49,987 bases of DNA from JBIOHP01 sp044449065 (GCA_044449065.1 JBIOHP010000027.1:1-49987), one strand, 5' to 3'. Shown: positions 17,598 to 27,242, counted from the first letter of the stretch. Notes: a model not told the origin generated them from the sequence alone. Program-made: numbers and translations.

Positions 17598-18776
17598 TCA
17601 GGAAATGATCATCGAGTTTTGGTATTTCTGAAGCGCAGAGATGGCTTCAAGAATAAGATCGGTGCGCATTTCGCCGGTCTCCACACCCTTGCCGATACCC
17701 TGGAGGAGCATGATGGTGAGTTTTCCGCCAAGATGCTCGCGGAATTCCTCAAGTCCCCTAAGGAAATAGAGCGGGTGTGCCGGTTCTCCAAGGTGAAGCG
17801 ACAACTCCGGAATATAGAGATCGAATCCAAATGTGCGGAGAAGATTGAGGATGGTTTTCCACTCGTCGCGCGGCAGCAATCCTGCGAGCTGTGAATACGT
17901 GGCGTCGAGAGCCATGCCGAGCGCGACTGCCTCGCCGTGACGAACGGAGTACGAGGTAATCTGTTCAAGTTTATGCGCCGCCCAGTGGCCGAAATCGAGC
18001 GGGCGCGATGAACCGGATTCAAAGGGATCGCCGCTGACAATGTGCCGGGCATGCATATCGGCGCAACGGTAAATCAACTGCTGCATGATGGTAATATCCC
18101 GGTTTAAGAGTTCCTGAGCATGAGCGTGGATATAATAGAAGAAATCTTTATCCTTGATCAGTGATATTTTAATGGCTTCGGCAATTCCCGCACGCCAATC
18201 GCGGTCGTCTAATGTTGCCAAAAAACGGGAATCGTTGATCACCGCAAAGGGGGGAGTGAACGTTCCGAGAAAATTCTTCTTATCAAAAGCGTTGATTCCG
18301 TTTTTCACGCCCACGCCGGAATCGTTTTGCGACAGCACCGTGGTCGGAATGCGGACGTGCCGGATGCCGCGGTGGGCAACGGCTGCCGCGAAACCAACCA
18401 GATCGAGCACTGCTCCGCCGCCGATAGCGATGATATACGAATGCCGGTCAACGCCGTTGACGCTGATCGCTTTTAGAATCTGCTGGAGCAGTCCGGCGTC
18501 GTTCTTGCATTGTTCTCCCCCCGGTATAATCATCGGTTCGCCGCAAAGTTCGATTCCGGTTCCTGCGCTTCGCATATATTCCCGGATATCATCAATGAGA
18601 TGGGGATGATGCTTATACACTTCGCTATCGATAGCATATAACACTTTCCGCGGAGTTCCATTCTCGCGCCCGGTGAGAATCGATCGCAGTACGGAATTTT
18701 CTTTTTGGAAGATACCTTCGGTGAAATGAATGGGATAGGTAAATGGAACGGAAAATGACTGGTGAAGCGGTTTCAT
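17598..18776 (-). CDS. eboD: EboD: 3-dehydroquinate synthase-like enzyme
   Basis: The 392-residue protein belongs to the dehydroquinate synthase superfamily. The NAD-binding IAIGGGAVLDLVGFAAA segment and RIPTTVLSQNDSGVG are present. Zinc ligand candidates occur in AGIAEAIK, DFGHWAAH and SVRHGEAVALG. The N-terminus differs from AroB, and the ebo neighbourhood indicates EboD and not a shikimate-pathway enzyme. The sedoheptulose- or sugar-phosphate-like substrate is unproven. A gap of 186 bases without a gene separates it from eboC, the largest gap in the operon. Confidence 0.9.
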   Translation of the reverse strand: MKPLHQSFSVPFTYPIHFTEGIFQKENSVLRSILTGRENGTPRKVLYAIDSEVYKHHPHLIDDIREYMRSAGTGIELCGEPMIIPGGEQCKNDAGLLQQILKAISVNGVDRHSYIIAIGGGAVLDLVGFAAAVAHRGIRHVRIPTTVLSQNDSGVGVKNGINAFDKKNFLGTFTPPFAVINDSRFLATLDDRDWRAGIAEAIKISLIKDKDFFYYIHAHAQELLNRDITIMQQLIYRCADMHARHIVSGDPFESGSSRPLDFGHWAAHKLEQITSYSVRHGEAVALGMALDATYSQLAGLLPRDEWKTILNLLRTFGFDLYIPELSLHLGEPAHPLYFLRGLEEFREHLGGKLTIMLLQGIGKGVETGEMRTDLILEAISALQKYQNSMIIS

Positions 18777-18962
18777 GCTGTCTGTTTTTTGAGTGCTCGT
18801 AGATTAATTTGTTTTCATCTGTTGTGTGTAGCTTCCAGTTGTCGTTAATATCCAGAACTGGACGTATTTTTTCCTTTAATAAAACGACAATGTACCAATA
18901 TGGGAAAAAATTAGGGGATTTTCAATGACAGGCGATACATCGCTAATCATCAAACCCGCCGC

Positions 18963-19874
18963 TTACGTTACAGCAAAATATTTTGCAGTATAGGTAGATA
19001 TAGGAAGAAGGCAGAGCACGCAGAGACCGTATCCCCATCCGGCGAAACCGGCAGCGAGCGCTGCGTCAAGAACAATCAATGATAATACGCAGGCGCGAAC
19101 AACTGCTTGAATTCGGAAAGGCGTTCTATCTACACGCGCTTTGAATATCGGTGGAAAAATGAGACAGGAAAAGAGAAACAGAAACGGTACGCTTAACGGC
19201 AGCTGAAATCCCGGCATGAAACCGAACGAAAGACATCCTGCGAGAACCAAAATGTAAAGAGCCGTGCTTGCGTTTAATATGGTTGTGCTTCCGCCATGAA
19301 CTTCGCCGCGGCTAATCATGGTAACAGCCGCAATAAATACCGTTGGAATCAGAATTATCATCCAGCCATGCTGCATGTACGAAGGAGAAGCACTCATCCC
19401 TAACAGAAGATTTAATCCCCTGCACAAACCCATGTTGATGGGACCGATAAAGTGATGTTTTCCCCAACCATTATAGAGAAGCGAACTCGCGATAATCAGT
19501 CCGGCAAATTTTAACGTTGTGACGGAAACAGCAATTGCTGCGAAACAGCCGATTAAAAAAAGTAATCCTCCAAAGATCGCTGCGCTTGCTTTGGAAATAT
19601 CCCCGCTTGGAATAGGCCGCTCGGGTCGTTCTTTGCTATCGATATCTGCATCGAAAACATCATTGAAAACTACGCCGCCGGTATAGAGAAAAACCGATGC
19701 GACGATTAACAACAGGAGTGTATGAAAGTTTGTAAGATGAAAATATCCCCCGTACCAATCTGCATCCGGCAGAACGAATCCCGACGCTGCAAATCCAAGC
19801 AGGACGTCCGCCATTGCGGTGAACAGGTTGGCAGGGCGCGCGAGCCGGAGTAAGCCCCGGATATTTTTATTCAA
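18963..19874 (-). CDS. eboC: EboC: UbiA-like membrane protein
   Basis: The product is an integral membrane protein of about 303 residues with eight to nine hydrophobic segments. The UbiA first aspartate motif appears as FNDVFDADIDSKERPERPIP. The second motif of true prenyltransferases (DxxGD) is not visible, which suits EboC, whose prenyl transfer is unproven. The TTG at 19874 is chosen because it falls 11 bases after the eboB stop. An ATG at 19994 would overlap eboB by 109 bases and add a basic non-membrane leader unlike the family. No strong ribosome site is seen, so coupling to eboB is likely. Confidence 0.85.
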   Translation of the reverse strand: MNKNIRGLLRLARPANLFTAMADVLLGFAASGFVLPDADWYGGYFHLTNFHTLLLLIVASVFLYTGGVVFNDVFDADIDSKERPERPIPSGDISKASAAIFGGLLFLIGCFAAIAVSVTTLKFAGLIIASSLLYNGWGKHHFIGPINMGLCRGLNLLLGMSASPSYMQHGWMIILIPTVFIAAVTMISRGEVHGGSTTILNASTALYILVLAGCLSFGFMPGFQLPLSVPFLFLFSCLIFPPIFKARVDRTPFRIQAVVRACVLSLIVLDAALAAGFAGWGYGLCVLCLLPISTYTAKYFAVT

Positions 19875-19885
19875 TAAGGACGTTG

Positions 19886-20806
19886 CTACCGGTTGGCTGT
19901 GGAAGGGGCATTTTCCACTACGGGCGTCTGCCCGCGGAGGATCGTACTGGTGCCGAATGTTTCGCGCTGATCGATGGGCGCTGGATTGAGCCAATCATTT
20001 TCGTTCATTTGCCCGCTCTGCCCGAATGCAGTTAACGCATTCTGATAGCAGACAGTTTTCACATCGGTTTCGGAGATTCCGCGTTCCACCATAAGCGCGG
20101 CAGTCCGGGGAACGGCAAGCGGATCGCTCACGCCCCAATCGGCGGAACTATCGACAATAATCTGTTTCGATCCATACGAGCGGACGATTTCAACCATGCG
20201 TTCGCTTCCCATCTTCGTATGGGGATAGATGGTGAATCCAGCCCAAAACCCGCGGTCTAATACTGCTTTTACCGTCTCCTCGTTGTTATGATCGATGACG
20301 ACGCGCGACGGATCGATGTTCAGTTCCTTGCAGAGATCCATGCTGCGGAGCGTTCCCGATTTCTTATCACGGTGGGGTGTATGTACTTGAACGGGGAGAT
20401 TGGCTTCTTTTGCCAACTCAATCTGTAAACGGAAAAATTTTTCTTCAACGGGAGTTTGGTCGTCATACCCGATTTCTCCTACGCCGACAACGCCTTCTTT
20501 ATAAATATAGAGAGGAAGCAGTTCCATGACTGCTTCCGCGAGCTCTTCGTTATTTGCCTCCTTTGAGTTTAAACCGATGGTGCAGTAATGTTTAATACCG
20601 AACTGGCTGGCGCGAAACCGCTCAAATCCGACGAGATTGCTGAAATAATCTTTGAATGTTCCCGCCTCGGTTCTCGGCTGTCCGAGCCAGAATGCCGGTT
20701 CGATGATCGCCACAATACCTGCACAGCGCATCGCCTCGTAGTCGTCCGTCGTGCGGGAAGTCATGTGAATGTGCGGATCAATAAACAACATGGAGTTTGT
20801 TTTCAT
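19886..20806 (-). CDS. eboB: EboB: TatD-family metal-dependent hydrolase
   Basis: The 306-residue protein is an amidohydrolase-fold TatD-like enzyme. Metal ligands are visible: H12 and H14 in DPHIH, E111 in GVGEIGYDD, H142 in VQVHTPH, H173 in VIDHNN and D219 in VDSSADWG. The family has deoxyribonuclease or unknown hydrolase members; ebo members form their own group. It lies 36 bases after eboA and 11 bases before the proposed eboC start. An alternative ATG five codons later (MLFIDPHIH) is possible. Confidence 0.87.
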   Translation of the reverse strand: MKTNSMLFIDPHIHMTSRTTDDYEAMRCAGIVAIIEPAFWLGQPRTEAGTFKDYFSNLVGFERFRASQFGIKHYCTIGLNSKEANNEELAEAVMELLPLYIYKEGVVGVGEIGYDDQTPVEEKFFRLQIELAKEANLPVQVHTPHRDKKSGTLRSMDLCKELNIDPSRVVIDHNNEETVKAVLDRGFWAGFTIYPHTKMGSERMVEIVRSYGSKQIIVDSSADWGVSDPLAVPRTAALMVERGISETDVKTVCYQNALTAFGQSGQMNENDWLNPAPIDQRETFGTSTILRGQTPVVENAPSTANR

Positions 20807-20842
20807 ATCAAGTTCAGATTGAGTTATGTATCAATAATATTA

Positions 20843-21754
20843 TTATTTCCCTGCATGCCATTGTTCGGCAATGGATTGCCAGGTGATTGTATTTGCGGAG
20901 ATGCGCGGCTGCAAATCTTTTTTAGCGGCAAGAAGCGATTGTGCTGACGGGGCTTTGCTCTGGTATATCGCCAGAGCCGCGGCTTCCTGCTGGATGTGGT
21001 CGGAATCGTTTATCACCCGCTTCAAATCCGAAAGAAATCTGTCCTCGCCGGTCGTCAGGAACGGAGCGATGAGCCGCCATACTTCCGGCGTTACCGTCCG
21101 GTTTGCCGCCCACCGTTCGTGGGCATAATCGGACAGCATCCGGGCAAGATGAAGATTATTGCGGCGGTCGAGTCCGTAAATTTTATACAACGGTCTGCCG
21201 ATGAAGACCGCTTTAAGCGTCATTTGATTCCAAGCCGATTCATCGAGGTAATCGGCGGGATACGGATTCTGGAGCGCAATGGCGTCGAACACCACGGTCA
21301 TGTTTGTGCGGATTCCCTCGGCAGCTCTCAATCGGAATTCCTCCGGATGCGGAAGCAGCGGCAGGGCTGAATACAGCGCTACAAGTTCGCTCACATCCGC
21401 TGCGCTGAATAAGGCGTTCAACGTTTTCACATAGAGTGGGAAATTTTCGATGGGAAGAGAGAGAATTACATAGACGCGTGCGAACCGGTCGATCGTCCAT
21501 CCGGAAATTGTCCACCCGGACCGTAATTCGTTTGCGGTTTGACTATCCTGAGAGTTCAATTGTACTTCTGTCTTCCCAACCATGCGCGGTATCATGCTGA
21601 AGGTACGATAGGCGGAATGTTCCCATCGTTCACTGTTCATTTTTCCGATTTCCTCGTCAAGCCATTGCATAGCTTTTGGCGTCGATGACCGGGAAATTAG
21701 TTTGCGGAGGAATGTTCTGATGGGTTGAATATCAACCTTTATTAAGGTCTGCAT
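20843..21754 (-). CDS. eboA: EboA family metabolite traffic protein
   Basis: The 303-residue, mostly helical protein carries the EboA hallmark region: FDAIALQNPYPADYLDESAW, then NQMTLKAVFIGRPLYKIYGLD, then ML-x-DYAHERWAA-x-R and PEVWR. The family has no known enzymatic activity and is defined by its place in ebo clusters. It is the first recognised ebo gene here and follows the 612-residue gene by 85 bases. No signal peptide is present, so it is likely cytosolic or membrane-associated. Confidence 0.9.
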   Translation of the reverse strand: MQTLIKVDIQPIRTFLRKLISRSSTPKAMQWLDEEIGKMNSERWEHSAYRTFSMIPRMVGKTEVQLNSQDSQTANELRSGWTISGWTIDRFARVYVILSLPIENFPLYVKTLNALFSAADVSELVALYSALPLLPHPEEFRLRAAEGIRTNMTVVFDAIALQNPYPADYLDESAWNQMTLKAVFIGRPLYKIYGLDRRNNLHLARMLSDYAHERWAANRTVTPEVWRLIAPFLTTGEDRFLSDLKRVINDSDHIQQEAAALAIYQSKAPSAQSLLAAKKDLQPRISANTITWQSIAEQWHAGK

Positions 21755-21839
21755 TATGGACTATCGTGAAAAGATTTGCGTGCAAATTAAGCCACGAGGC
21801 GCGTCAAGAACGTTCCGAAAAAATACAACACGTAATTTT

Positions 21840-23678
21840 TTATGCTACAACCTTTGCGTGAACGGGTACAGCGAACTGCTGCTGGTACCATTCATAGATT
21901 GCCTGCACGCGAGCCCGCTGGGTCATCGCAGTTGTCGTGATCGACTCGAGATTTTCGCCGGGATACGGAATTTTTTCACCGATGGTAAGACAGTATTCAA
22001 TACTTTCTGAAAGATTGCTGAAAAATTCCTGAATCGTTTTATTGTCGCGGATCGAATCGGTGCACTTTTTCACCAGGTTGTCAAAATGGTCGACGTACAT
22101 CTCAATTTCTTTGGCGAACATGTGCGGCCGTTCGGCGGGCACAAGCGATTCGCCGCGGCCATAGATATGATCCACCATTTCTTTCAAGGTATAGATGCGG
22201 TTGAACCACGCGATATTGGGTCCCGGGCAGATCGATTGTGGGGCGTTTTTCGGCTGCTGCAAACCAAGCGCGATGAGTGCGCCGTTGCCGAGATGATCGC
22301 AGATGCATGTTTTAAGCGTTGCCCGGTCGCGCAGCTCCTCTTTTTCCTCGGGAGAAATAGCCATCGAATCAATTTCCGCAAGTTTTTTCTCCAAATATTC
22401 CTGCGATGCGCTGCAGATCGGCGTTGTGGTAAATTCCGTGTTCGATTGTAAAAACCCTTTTGGGCAGGCCGAGCCCGGATTGCCGCTTCGATTTTTTTCC
22501 GTCGTCCAACGTTCTGAACCGGAGCCGCGAATATTATTGAACTGCACGCCGAGCGGTGACACATTGCTTACATAGAGATCTGTTTCAGTTGAGTTCCTCA
22601 GTAATTCCCTTGTTTCGTCATCGACGCAGGTCGCCTCGGGAACGAGAAGAAATGGACTTGCCCATCCGGTGCGGTCCATGCCGTAATGTTCGGTTAAGCG
22701 ACGAACTTCAGCATGATTGCCGATACCGCCCTGAACCGTGACAAGAGCCCGCTCCTCATCCGGCTGTTCGACATATTGCATTCCCTGGTTATCATAATAT
22801 CGTTTGACAAGAGGTTGGAACTCGCCGGGAAGCTCATCGCGTTTCTCGAGGAATTCGCGCAGCAGCGTCGGCAGCAGTACGCCGTTCGATGGGAATACGT
22901 GCCCGCCGCAGTTAAGCCCGGATTCGATCCGGAACTCGTGCACTTCCAGTCCTTTTTTGCCGAGGAATTTTCCTTGGACCAAGGCGGAGCGGAAATCGCT
23001 CACTTTGAGAATAATTTTCTTTTTTATCTCTCCGACTTCGTCGCGGTAGAAATCGCGGAAGCGGGTCATATAGCTGAACAATGCCTGGTTAATGCCGGCG
23101 GAAAACACGATGGCCGATTGCAACTTGCTGTTCGCGTAACCCCTGAGGGCGGCTTTCGCGTCTGAAAATTCTTCGCTCAACGGCTTGCCGTGGCGGTCGT
23201 GCGTAATGCGGTCAAGTTTCACCATGATGTTGACGTCGATGGAACCGGTCACCATTTTATCAGTGAGGTTTTTCTCGCTTGTTTCGCGATAATCGCCGGG
23301 AGGGAGTGTAAGAATCTTGTGGTACTCTTTCTTCAGCGGAGAATCATCGGGGAGGATTTCAAAATATTTTTTCTTTTCGGTATCGCCGAAAATGGTCTGT
23401 TGTTTCAGTCGCTCGAACTTTATTTTCACGATATCCTGAACGGTATTGAGATACGCGGTAATGCGCTTGGCTCTGCCGTCGTGTTCGCTCTTCGGGATCT
23501 TCTCATACGGCAGGCTGAATTTCTCCGCGTAATATTTGCGGAGTTTTTCCAACAGGAGATCATCGACAAGCGAAATCACCGACGAGATACCGAGATGGGC
23601 AACCCGAATGGGCGTATCCGAGGAATGCCCCGTACCCATCACCGGGATATGAAATTTATGATAATACTTTTGCTGCAT
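21840..23678 (-). CDS. Large conserved protein, possibly a nitronate-monooxygenase-like TIM barrel
   Basis: I cannot name this 612-residue protein. The N-terminus HIPVMGTGHSSDTPIRVAHL is strongly patterned. Later segments echo nitronate monooxygenase flavoproteins: GLNCGGHVFPSNG recalls the substrate-loop EAGGH motif, VQGGIGNHAEVRR recalls the phosphate-binding GGI, and GWASPFLLVPEA recalls the GTRFL segment. A C-terminal part holds several cysteines (SACPKG, PICSASQ, TCICDHLG, SICPGPN), enough for a metal or iron-sulfur site. It begins behind AAAGG and lies 85 bases upstream of eboA on the same strand, so it may be the first gene of the ebo transcript. The flavoprotein assignment is an inference from motif order. 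Confidence 0.55.
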   Translation of the reverse strand: MQQKYYHKFHIPVMGTGHSSDTPIRVAHLGISSVISLVDDLLLEKLRKYYAEKFSLPYEKIPKSEHDGRAKRITAYLNTVQDIVKIKFERLKQQTIFGDTEKKKYFEILPDDSPLKKEYHKILTLPPGDYRETSEKNLTDKMVTGSIDVNIMVKLDRITHDRHGKPLSEEFSDAKAALRGYANSKLQSAIVFSAGINQALFSYMTRFRDFYRDEVGEIKKKIILKVSDFRSALVQGKFLGKKGLEVHEFRIESGLNCGGHVFPSNGVLLPTLLREFLEKRDELPGEFQPLVKRYYDNQGMQYVEQPDEERALVTVQGGIGNHAEVRRLTEHYGMDRTGWASPFLLVPEATCVDDETRELLRNSTETDLYVSNVSPLGVQFNNIRGSGSERWTTEKNRSGNPGSACPKGFLQSNTEFTTTPICSASQEYLEKKLAEIDSMAISPEEKEELRDRATLKTCICDHLGNGALIALGLQQPKNAPQSICPGPNIAWFNRIYTLKEMVDHIYGRGESLVPAERPHMFAKEIEMYVDHFDNLVKKCTDSIRDNKTIQEFFSNLSESIEYCLTIGEKIPYPGENLESITTTAMTQRARVQAIYEWYQQQFAVPVHAKVVA

Positions 23679-23986
23679 TACTAACCTTTGTGTTATTTAA
23701 CTCAAATACGACGCGAATTGAAGCTATTGGGTGAATTAGGAACCCTATAACTCACAATCTAATACTTAATGTAATCAATAATAGAGCAAGAGTCAATCAC
23801 TCTACTCTATAATAATAAGATGAAAGGGGTGCGTGAGCGAAGCAAAAAATGACAAATGTGCAGAAAATGAGATAAATGCAACGATGTAATTTAGGTTCGC
23901 GGCGCCGAACCGGTGATATAGAGCAACCGGGAAATTCCGACGGAGCCAACCACCGCCAAATATTTACATTCGCTACGGGCTATGAG
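23679..23986 (-). other. AT-rich gap upstream of the ebo region
   Basis: No gene is supported. The gap should carry the promoter of the 612-residue gene and ebo operon, but no clean -35/-10 pair was found. A GGTTCG/CGAACC hairpin lies at about 23892-23909, positioned as a possible terminator or repeat after the SRPBCC gene. Confidence 0.4.
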
Positions 23987-24469
23987 TTATTTTTTCCGGG
24001 AAGCTTTTGTGGTTTTCTCCTTAGGATGGATTTTTGCAAAATACTTTTGCATCGGTTTCCAGTAAAAATCTTTCCAGCCGCGCTCGTAATCTTTCGCCTG
24101 GGAGGCGGGAACGCATTCCTGGAGGAGGAGCAATTCTGTGCCGTTCTTTTTCGGCGTGAGGGTGATGCTCAACACCGAACGCGGGTATCCTTCGGGCCAT
24201 TCGGTGGTGATCCAATCCTGCACAATCCGTTTGCCGCGTTCAAGCTCAAAGAGCGTGCCGGATATATAACCGTCCCATGCTGAAAATATTCCTCCGGCAT
24301 GTGGATCGAGTTTTGCTTCGCCGCCGGTCATGGCAGAGTGTTTCTTGCTGTCAAGATATGCGTCGAACACTTCGTCAGGCGATGCGGGGATAAAAACTTT
24401 CTGTTTTATTTGCGTCGATTTTCTCGTTGTTTCCTCCGGGGGGGCAGATTTTCTATTAGTTGCGGGCAT
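23987..24469 (-). CDS. SRPBCC/AHSA1-family protein
   Basis: The 160-residue protein has the START-like AHSA1 pattern. IKQKVFIPASPDEVFDAYLD is followed by GGEAKLDPHAGGIFSAWDGY, the LERGKRIVQDW strand and the C-terminal helix ERGWKDFYWKPMQKYF. Family members are hydrophobic-ligand-binding domains, some co-chaperones of Hsp90 in eukaryotes, mostly unassigned in bacteria. The N- and C-terminal tails are rich in Lys, Arg and Thr. It is separate from its neighbours (154-base gap to the ABC permease). Confidence 0.82.
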   Translation of the reverse strand: MPATNRKSAPPEETTRKSTQIKQKVFIPASPDEVFDAYLDSKKHSAMTGGEAKLDPHAGGIFSAWDGYISGTLFELERGKRIVQDWITTEWPEGYPRSVLSITLTPKKNGTELLLLQECVPASQAKDYERGWKDFYWKPMQKYFAKIHPKEKTTKASRKK

Positions 24470-24623
24470 ATAGGAATCCCTCTCGCTTAAGTGAACGTGG
24501 GTCTGATAGGTGAACTGAGAAAAATGTAAGAAGAACCTCGTCCATAGTCAATAGGTTGAGCCGAAAAAAAATGATTTATTTCGAGAACAAAATACTATCC
24601 ATGATAAGATGTGATAATTCACC

Positions 24624-26192
24624 CTAAAACACCATTTGCTTTCTTCTGCCCGAAATGGCTGCTACCAGCAGAATTCCGCAGATAGTGACATACGCGAACG
24701 GCATACCCGAAGAAAATGATCCCGGGGAGGTAAACGTGAAATCCAGGGCGGCGACATGATTCATCGGTCCGATATACCAGAGAAGCAGATAGATCACCTC
24801 GAAGAGTTTGCTGCTCTTGCTCCACACGCCGAACGCAAGCGCCAGCAGTGGAATAAACACCGCTCCCAGTATTGTTGTTGCGATAGAACCAACATCGCCT
24901 GCGACGCCGAACCGAACCAGGACGCCGGAAGCTGTTGCGAGCGAAAGCATGACGCCCGCCGTGAGCATCGCCGGAAACTGGCGGCTGAGAATATTCGGGG
25001 AAGAAAAAATAATTTGTCCGGTGCCGTATTTATCTTCTCTCGTCCCGAGACGCGACCAGATAAGGATGGGCCAAACCCATACCACCGGGAACAATCCCTC
25101 CCTGACCGCGTCCATTGGCGACAATAAGGAAGCGATGATGAGACCGAGGGCTGGCAGATACCACCAGAGCGAGAGACCCCTGAGCATGAGCATCAGCTCA
25201 ACCGCAAGCATGCGCGAAAAAGTTGAACGCGAGTGAACCCATTCAAACGACGTCCATCGATCGACGCCCGCGCGCAATGCGGCGAATCGTTTTCCCTTTT
25301 TTGTTTTTTCATCGGGCGCTGATCCAGCCCGCGCGAGCAGGGCGTTATCGAAGCGGTCGAAGAACAACGAAGCGAGTAAAACCATCAACAAACTGTACAG
25401 AAACCAGCTGAAACGGACGATGATAATTGCTGGAGTCCATTGAATTCCCTGCCAGGTGAATGTTTTTAGGGTTTTGATCTCTTCCTGTGGTCCCGCGTTA
25501 TAACTGAATCCGCCCTTTGCCTGGGAATCAAATTTCGCAACGGCGGATTGGATGCTGTCTTCTACGTATATCGCGCCGGATAAATCGAGAGGGTGAATGT
25601 TGTTTACCATCGGTACCGATAATGACGCTGTCCACAGGAAAAAGAAGATAACATTGCCCGCGCCGCCGCGGAGAAATCTCACGCTTTCAAACAACACCGC
25701 AATTGCCGCGGTGATCGCCATCGCCGGGATGGCAAGAAAAAGAAACGGCGAATAGAGCGCCCAAAGGTCAACCCCGGTATCCTCATGTTTCAGGAAAACC
25801 ATAATGAATATGGAAACCGCTTCCACCAGCACGATTGCCATCAAGACGGCAAAGTTGCTGAACGCCTTTGCGAGCAAATAAACGATCTTCCCGATGGGCG
25901 TTGTCGCAAGGATTTCGCCGACGCCCGTTCTCCGGTCGCGGTCGATGGAATTTTTCACGACATAAAATCCGGCGAAGGAAATAAAGAGCGAGACCGCGAT
26001 GGCGGAGAGTGTTCCAAGCCATGCGCAATTGTATATGCCCCGGTATTCGGAAAAGTGCATCTGGATATAACCACGGTATACCGCGTAGCCGATGTAGAGC
26101 GCGCCAGCCATCGTGACTAAAAAACTGTACCGCCTGCACCGCTCGAGCACATCGGCGATTATCATGCGGTAGATAATACGCGCCGTCTTCAT
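24624..26192 (-). CDS. ABC-2 type transporter permease
   Basis: The 522-residue protein has about twelve hydrophobic segments in two halves. The first half resembles ABC-2 permeases, with the DRDRRTGVGEILATTPIGK loop after the second helix typical of exporters whose helices are followed by short amphipathic elbows. A long extracytoplasmic stretch lies near residues 195-255. The ATPase gene lies just upstream with a repeat of about 60 bases in between. Substrate is unknown; partner order suggests an exporter or a lipid/antibiotic efflux system. Confidence 0.85.
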   Translation of the reverse strand: MKTARIIYRMIIADVLERCRRYSFLVTMAGALYIGYAVYRGYIQMHFSEYRGIYNCAWLGTLSAIAVSLFISFAGFYVVKNSIDRDRRTGVGEILATTPIGKIVYLLAKAFSNFAVLMAIVLVEAVSIFIMVFLKHEDTGVDLWALYSPFLFLAIPAMAITAAIAVLFESVRFLRGGAGNVIFFFLWTASLSVPMVNNIHPLDLSGAIYVEDSIQSAVAKFDSQAKGGFSYNAGPQEEIKTLKTFTWQGIQWTPAIIIVRFSWFLYSLLMVLLASLFFDRFDNALLARAGSAPDEKTKKGKRFAALRAGVDRWTSFEWVHSRSTFSRMLAVELMLMLRGLSLWWYLPALGLIIASLLSPMDAVREGLFPVVWVWPILIWSRLGTREDKYGTGQIIFSSPNILSRQFPAMLTAGVMLSLATASGVLVRFGVAGDVGSIATTILGAVFIPLLALAFGVWSKSSKLFEVIYLLLWYIGPMNHVAALDFTFTSPGSFSSGMPFAYVTICGILLVAAISGRRKQMVF

Positions 26193-26242
26193 ACGACACG
26201 TTCCCCGATTTCTTCTTTCACGACATTCCCGTTGGAGCGACC

Positions 26243-26307
26243 AGTCATTGCGAGTCCGCCCGCTTTACCCGCCGTTTTCTTGGCGGGAGGCGGACGTCGC
26301 AATCTCC
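26243..26307. repeat. REP-like hairpin inside the ABC transporter unit
   Basis: GTCATTGCGAG/CGCAATCTC ends enclose CCGCC-rich inverted arms (cccgccgttttcttggcggg). It lies in the 160-base gap between the ATPase stop and the permease start, so it would form a strong hairpin in the shared transcript. Confidence 0.7.
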
Positions 26308-26351
26308 TCACCTCAATGCACGAGTCGTACCTTTGAATTATATACATGTAA

Positions 26352-27242
26352 TTACTTAGAACTTTCACCACGGTCATGACCGTTGGAGATAAAATGGAGA
26401 TACGCGTCTTCCAGCGTCGGCTGGATTTCACGCGCGTCCCGCGAGGGTGGTGTATCGGCGATGACGCGGATTTGCACGCCGTCGCTGCGGCGGATCGTGC
26501 CGCTGATACGAAAGCGCGTTTTCAATTGCATAAAATCCGCTCCCGGCACAAGCCATTCCCAGACTTTTCCCTGCAATTGCGCCAGCAGGCGATCCGGCGC
26601 GGCGTGGGCGACGAGTTCGCCTTTCCGGATGATGGCAATCTCCGTGGCGGTCGCTTCAACATCGGAAACGATGTGCGTGGAGAGGATAACGATGCGCTCG
26701 CCGGATAATTCGGAGAGCAGATTTCTGAACCTCACCCGTTCTTCCGGATCCAGCCCTCCGGTCGGCTCATCGACGATGAGGAGCTGCGGATCGTTGAGGA
26801 GGGCTTGCGCGATGCCGACGCGCTGCCGCATCCCGCCCGAAAATCCGCCAAGCTGGCGGTTGCGCACATCGATAAGGTTGACAAGCAGAAGCAGCTCTTC
26901 AATCCTGCGTTTCGAATCGGCGTAGCTCAGTCCTTTCGCCGCCGCGAGATATTCCAGAAATTCAACCGGAGTAAGATTAGGATAGACGCCGAAATCCTGC
27001 GGCAGGTAGCCGAGCGTGTTGCGGAGAGGGTTTGGATTTTTCAAAATATTGGCGCCATTCCACAAAATTTCGCCCGCTGTCGGTTTGGTGATGGTTGCCA
27101 GCATGCGCATGAGCGTGGATTTGCCGGCTCCGTTGGGACCGAGCAATCCGAGCACGCCCGGTTTGATGTCCATGGAAAAATTCTTCAACGCCCGGACATT
27201 CCCCCGGTATTCTTTGCTGAGGCCGCTTATAAGTAAATTCAT
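26352..27242 (-). CDS. ABC transporter ATP-binding protein
   Basis: The 296-residue ATPase has Walker A GPNGAGKST (35-43), Q-loop LPQDFG with Q82, the signature FSGGMRQR (134-141) and Walker B LLIVDEP (154-160) followed by TGGLDPEER. The switch histidine is in LSTHIVSDVEA. A C-terminal extension of about 85 residues is common in ABC-2 exporters of the bacitracin or Nod-type families. It is the upstream gene of the pair with the permease at 24624-26192. Confidence 0.92.
   Translation of the reverse strand: MNLLISGLSKEYRGNVRALKNFSMDIKPGVLGLLGPNGAGKSTLMRMLATITKPTAGEILWNGANILKNPNPLRNTLGYLPQDFGVYPNLTPVEFLEYLAAAKGLSYADSKRRIEELLLLVNLIDVRNRQLGGFSGGMRQRVGIAQALLNDPQLLIVDEPTGGLDPEERVRFRNLLSELSGERIVILSTHIVSDVEATATEIAIIRKGELVAHAAPDRLLAQLQGKVWEWLVPGADFMQLKTRFRISGTIRRSDGVQIRVIADTPPSRDAREIQPTLEDAYLHFISNGHDRGESSK

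Noticed and set aside
19875..19994. Longer EboC starting at an ATG at 19994
   Set aside because: It overlaps the conserved end of eboB by 109 bases and the added residues are basic and unlike the UbiA-like family.
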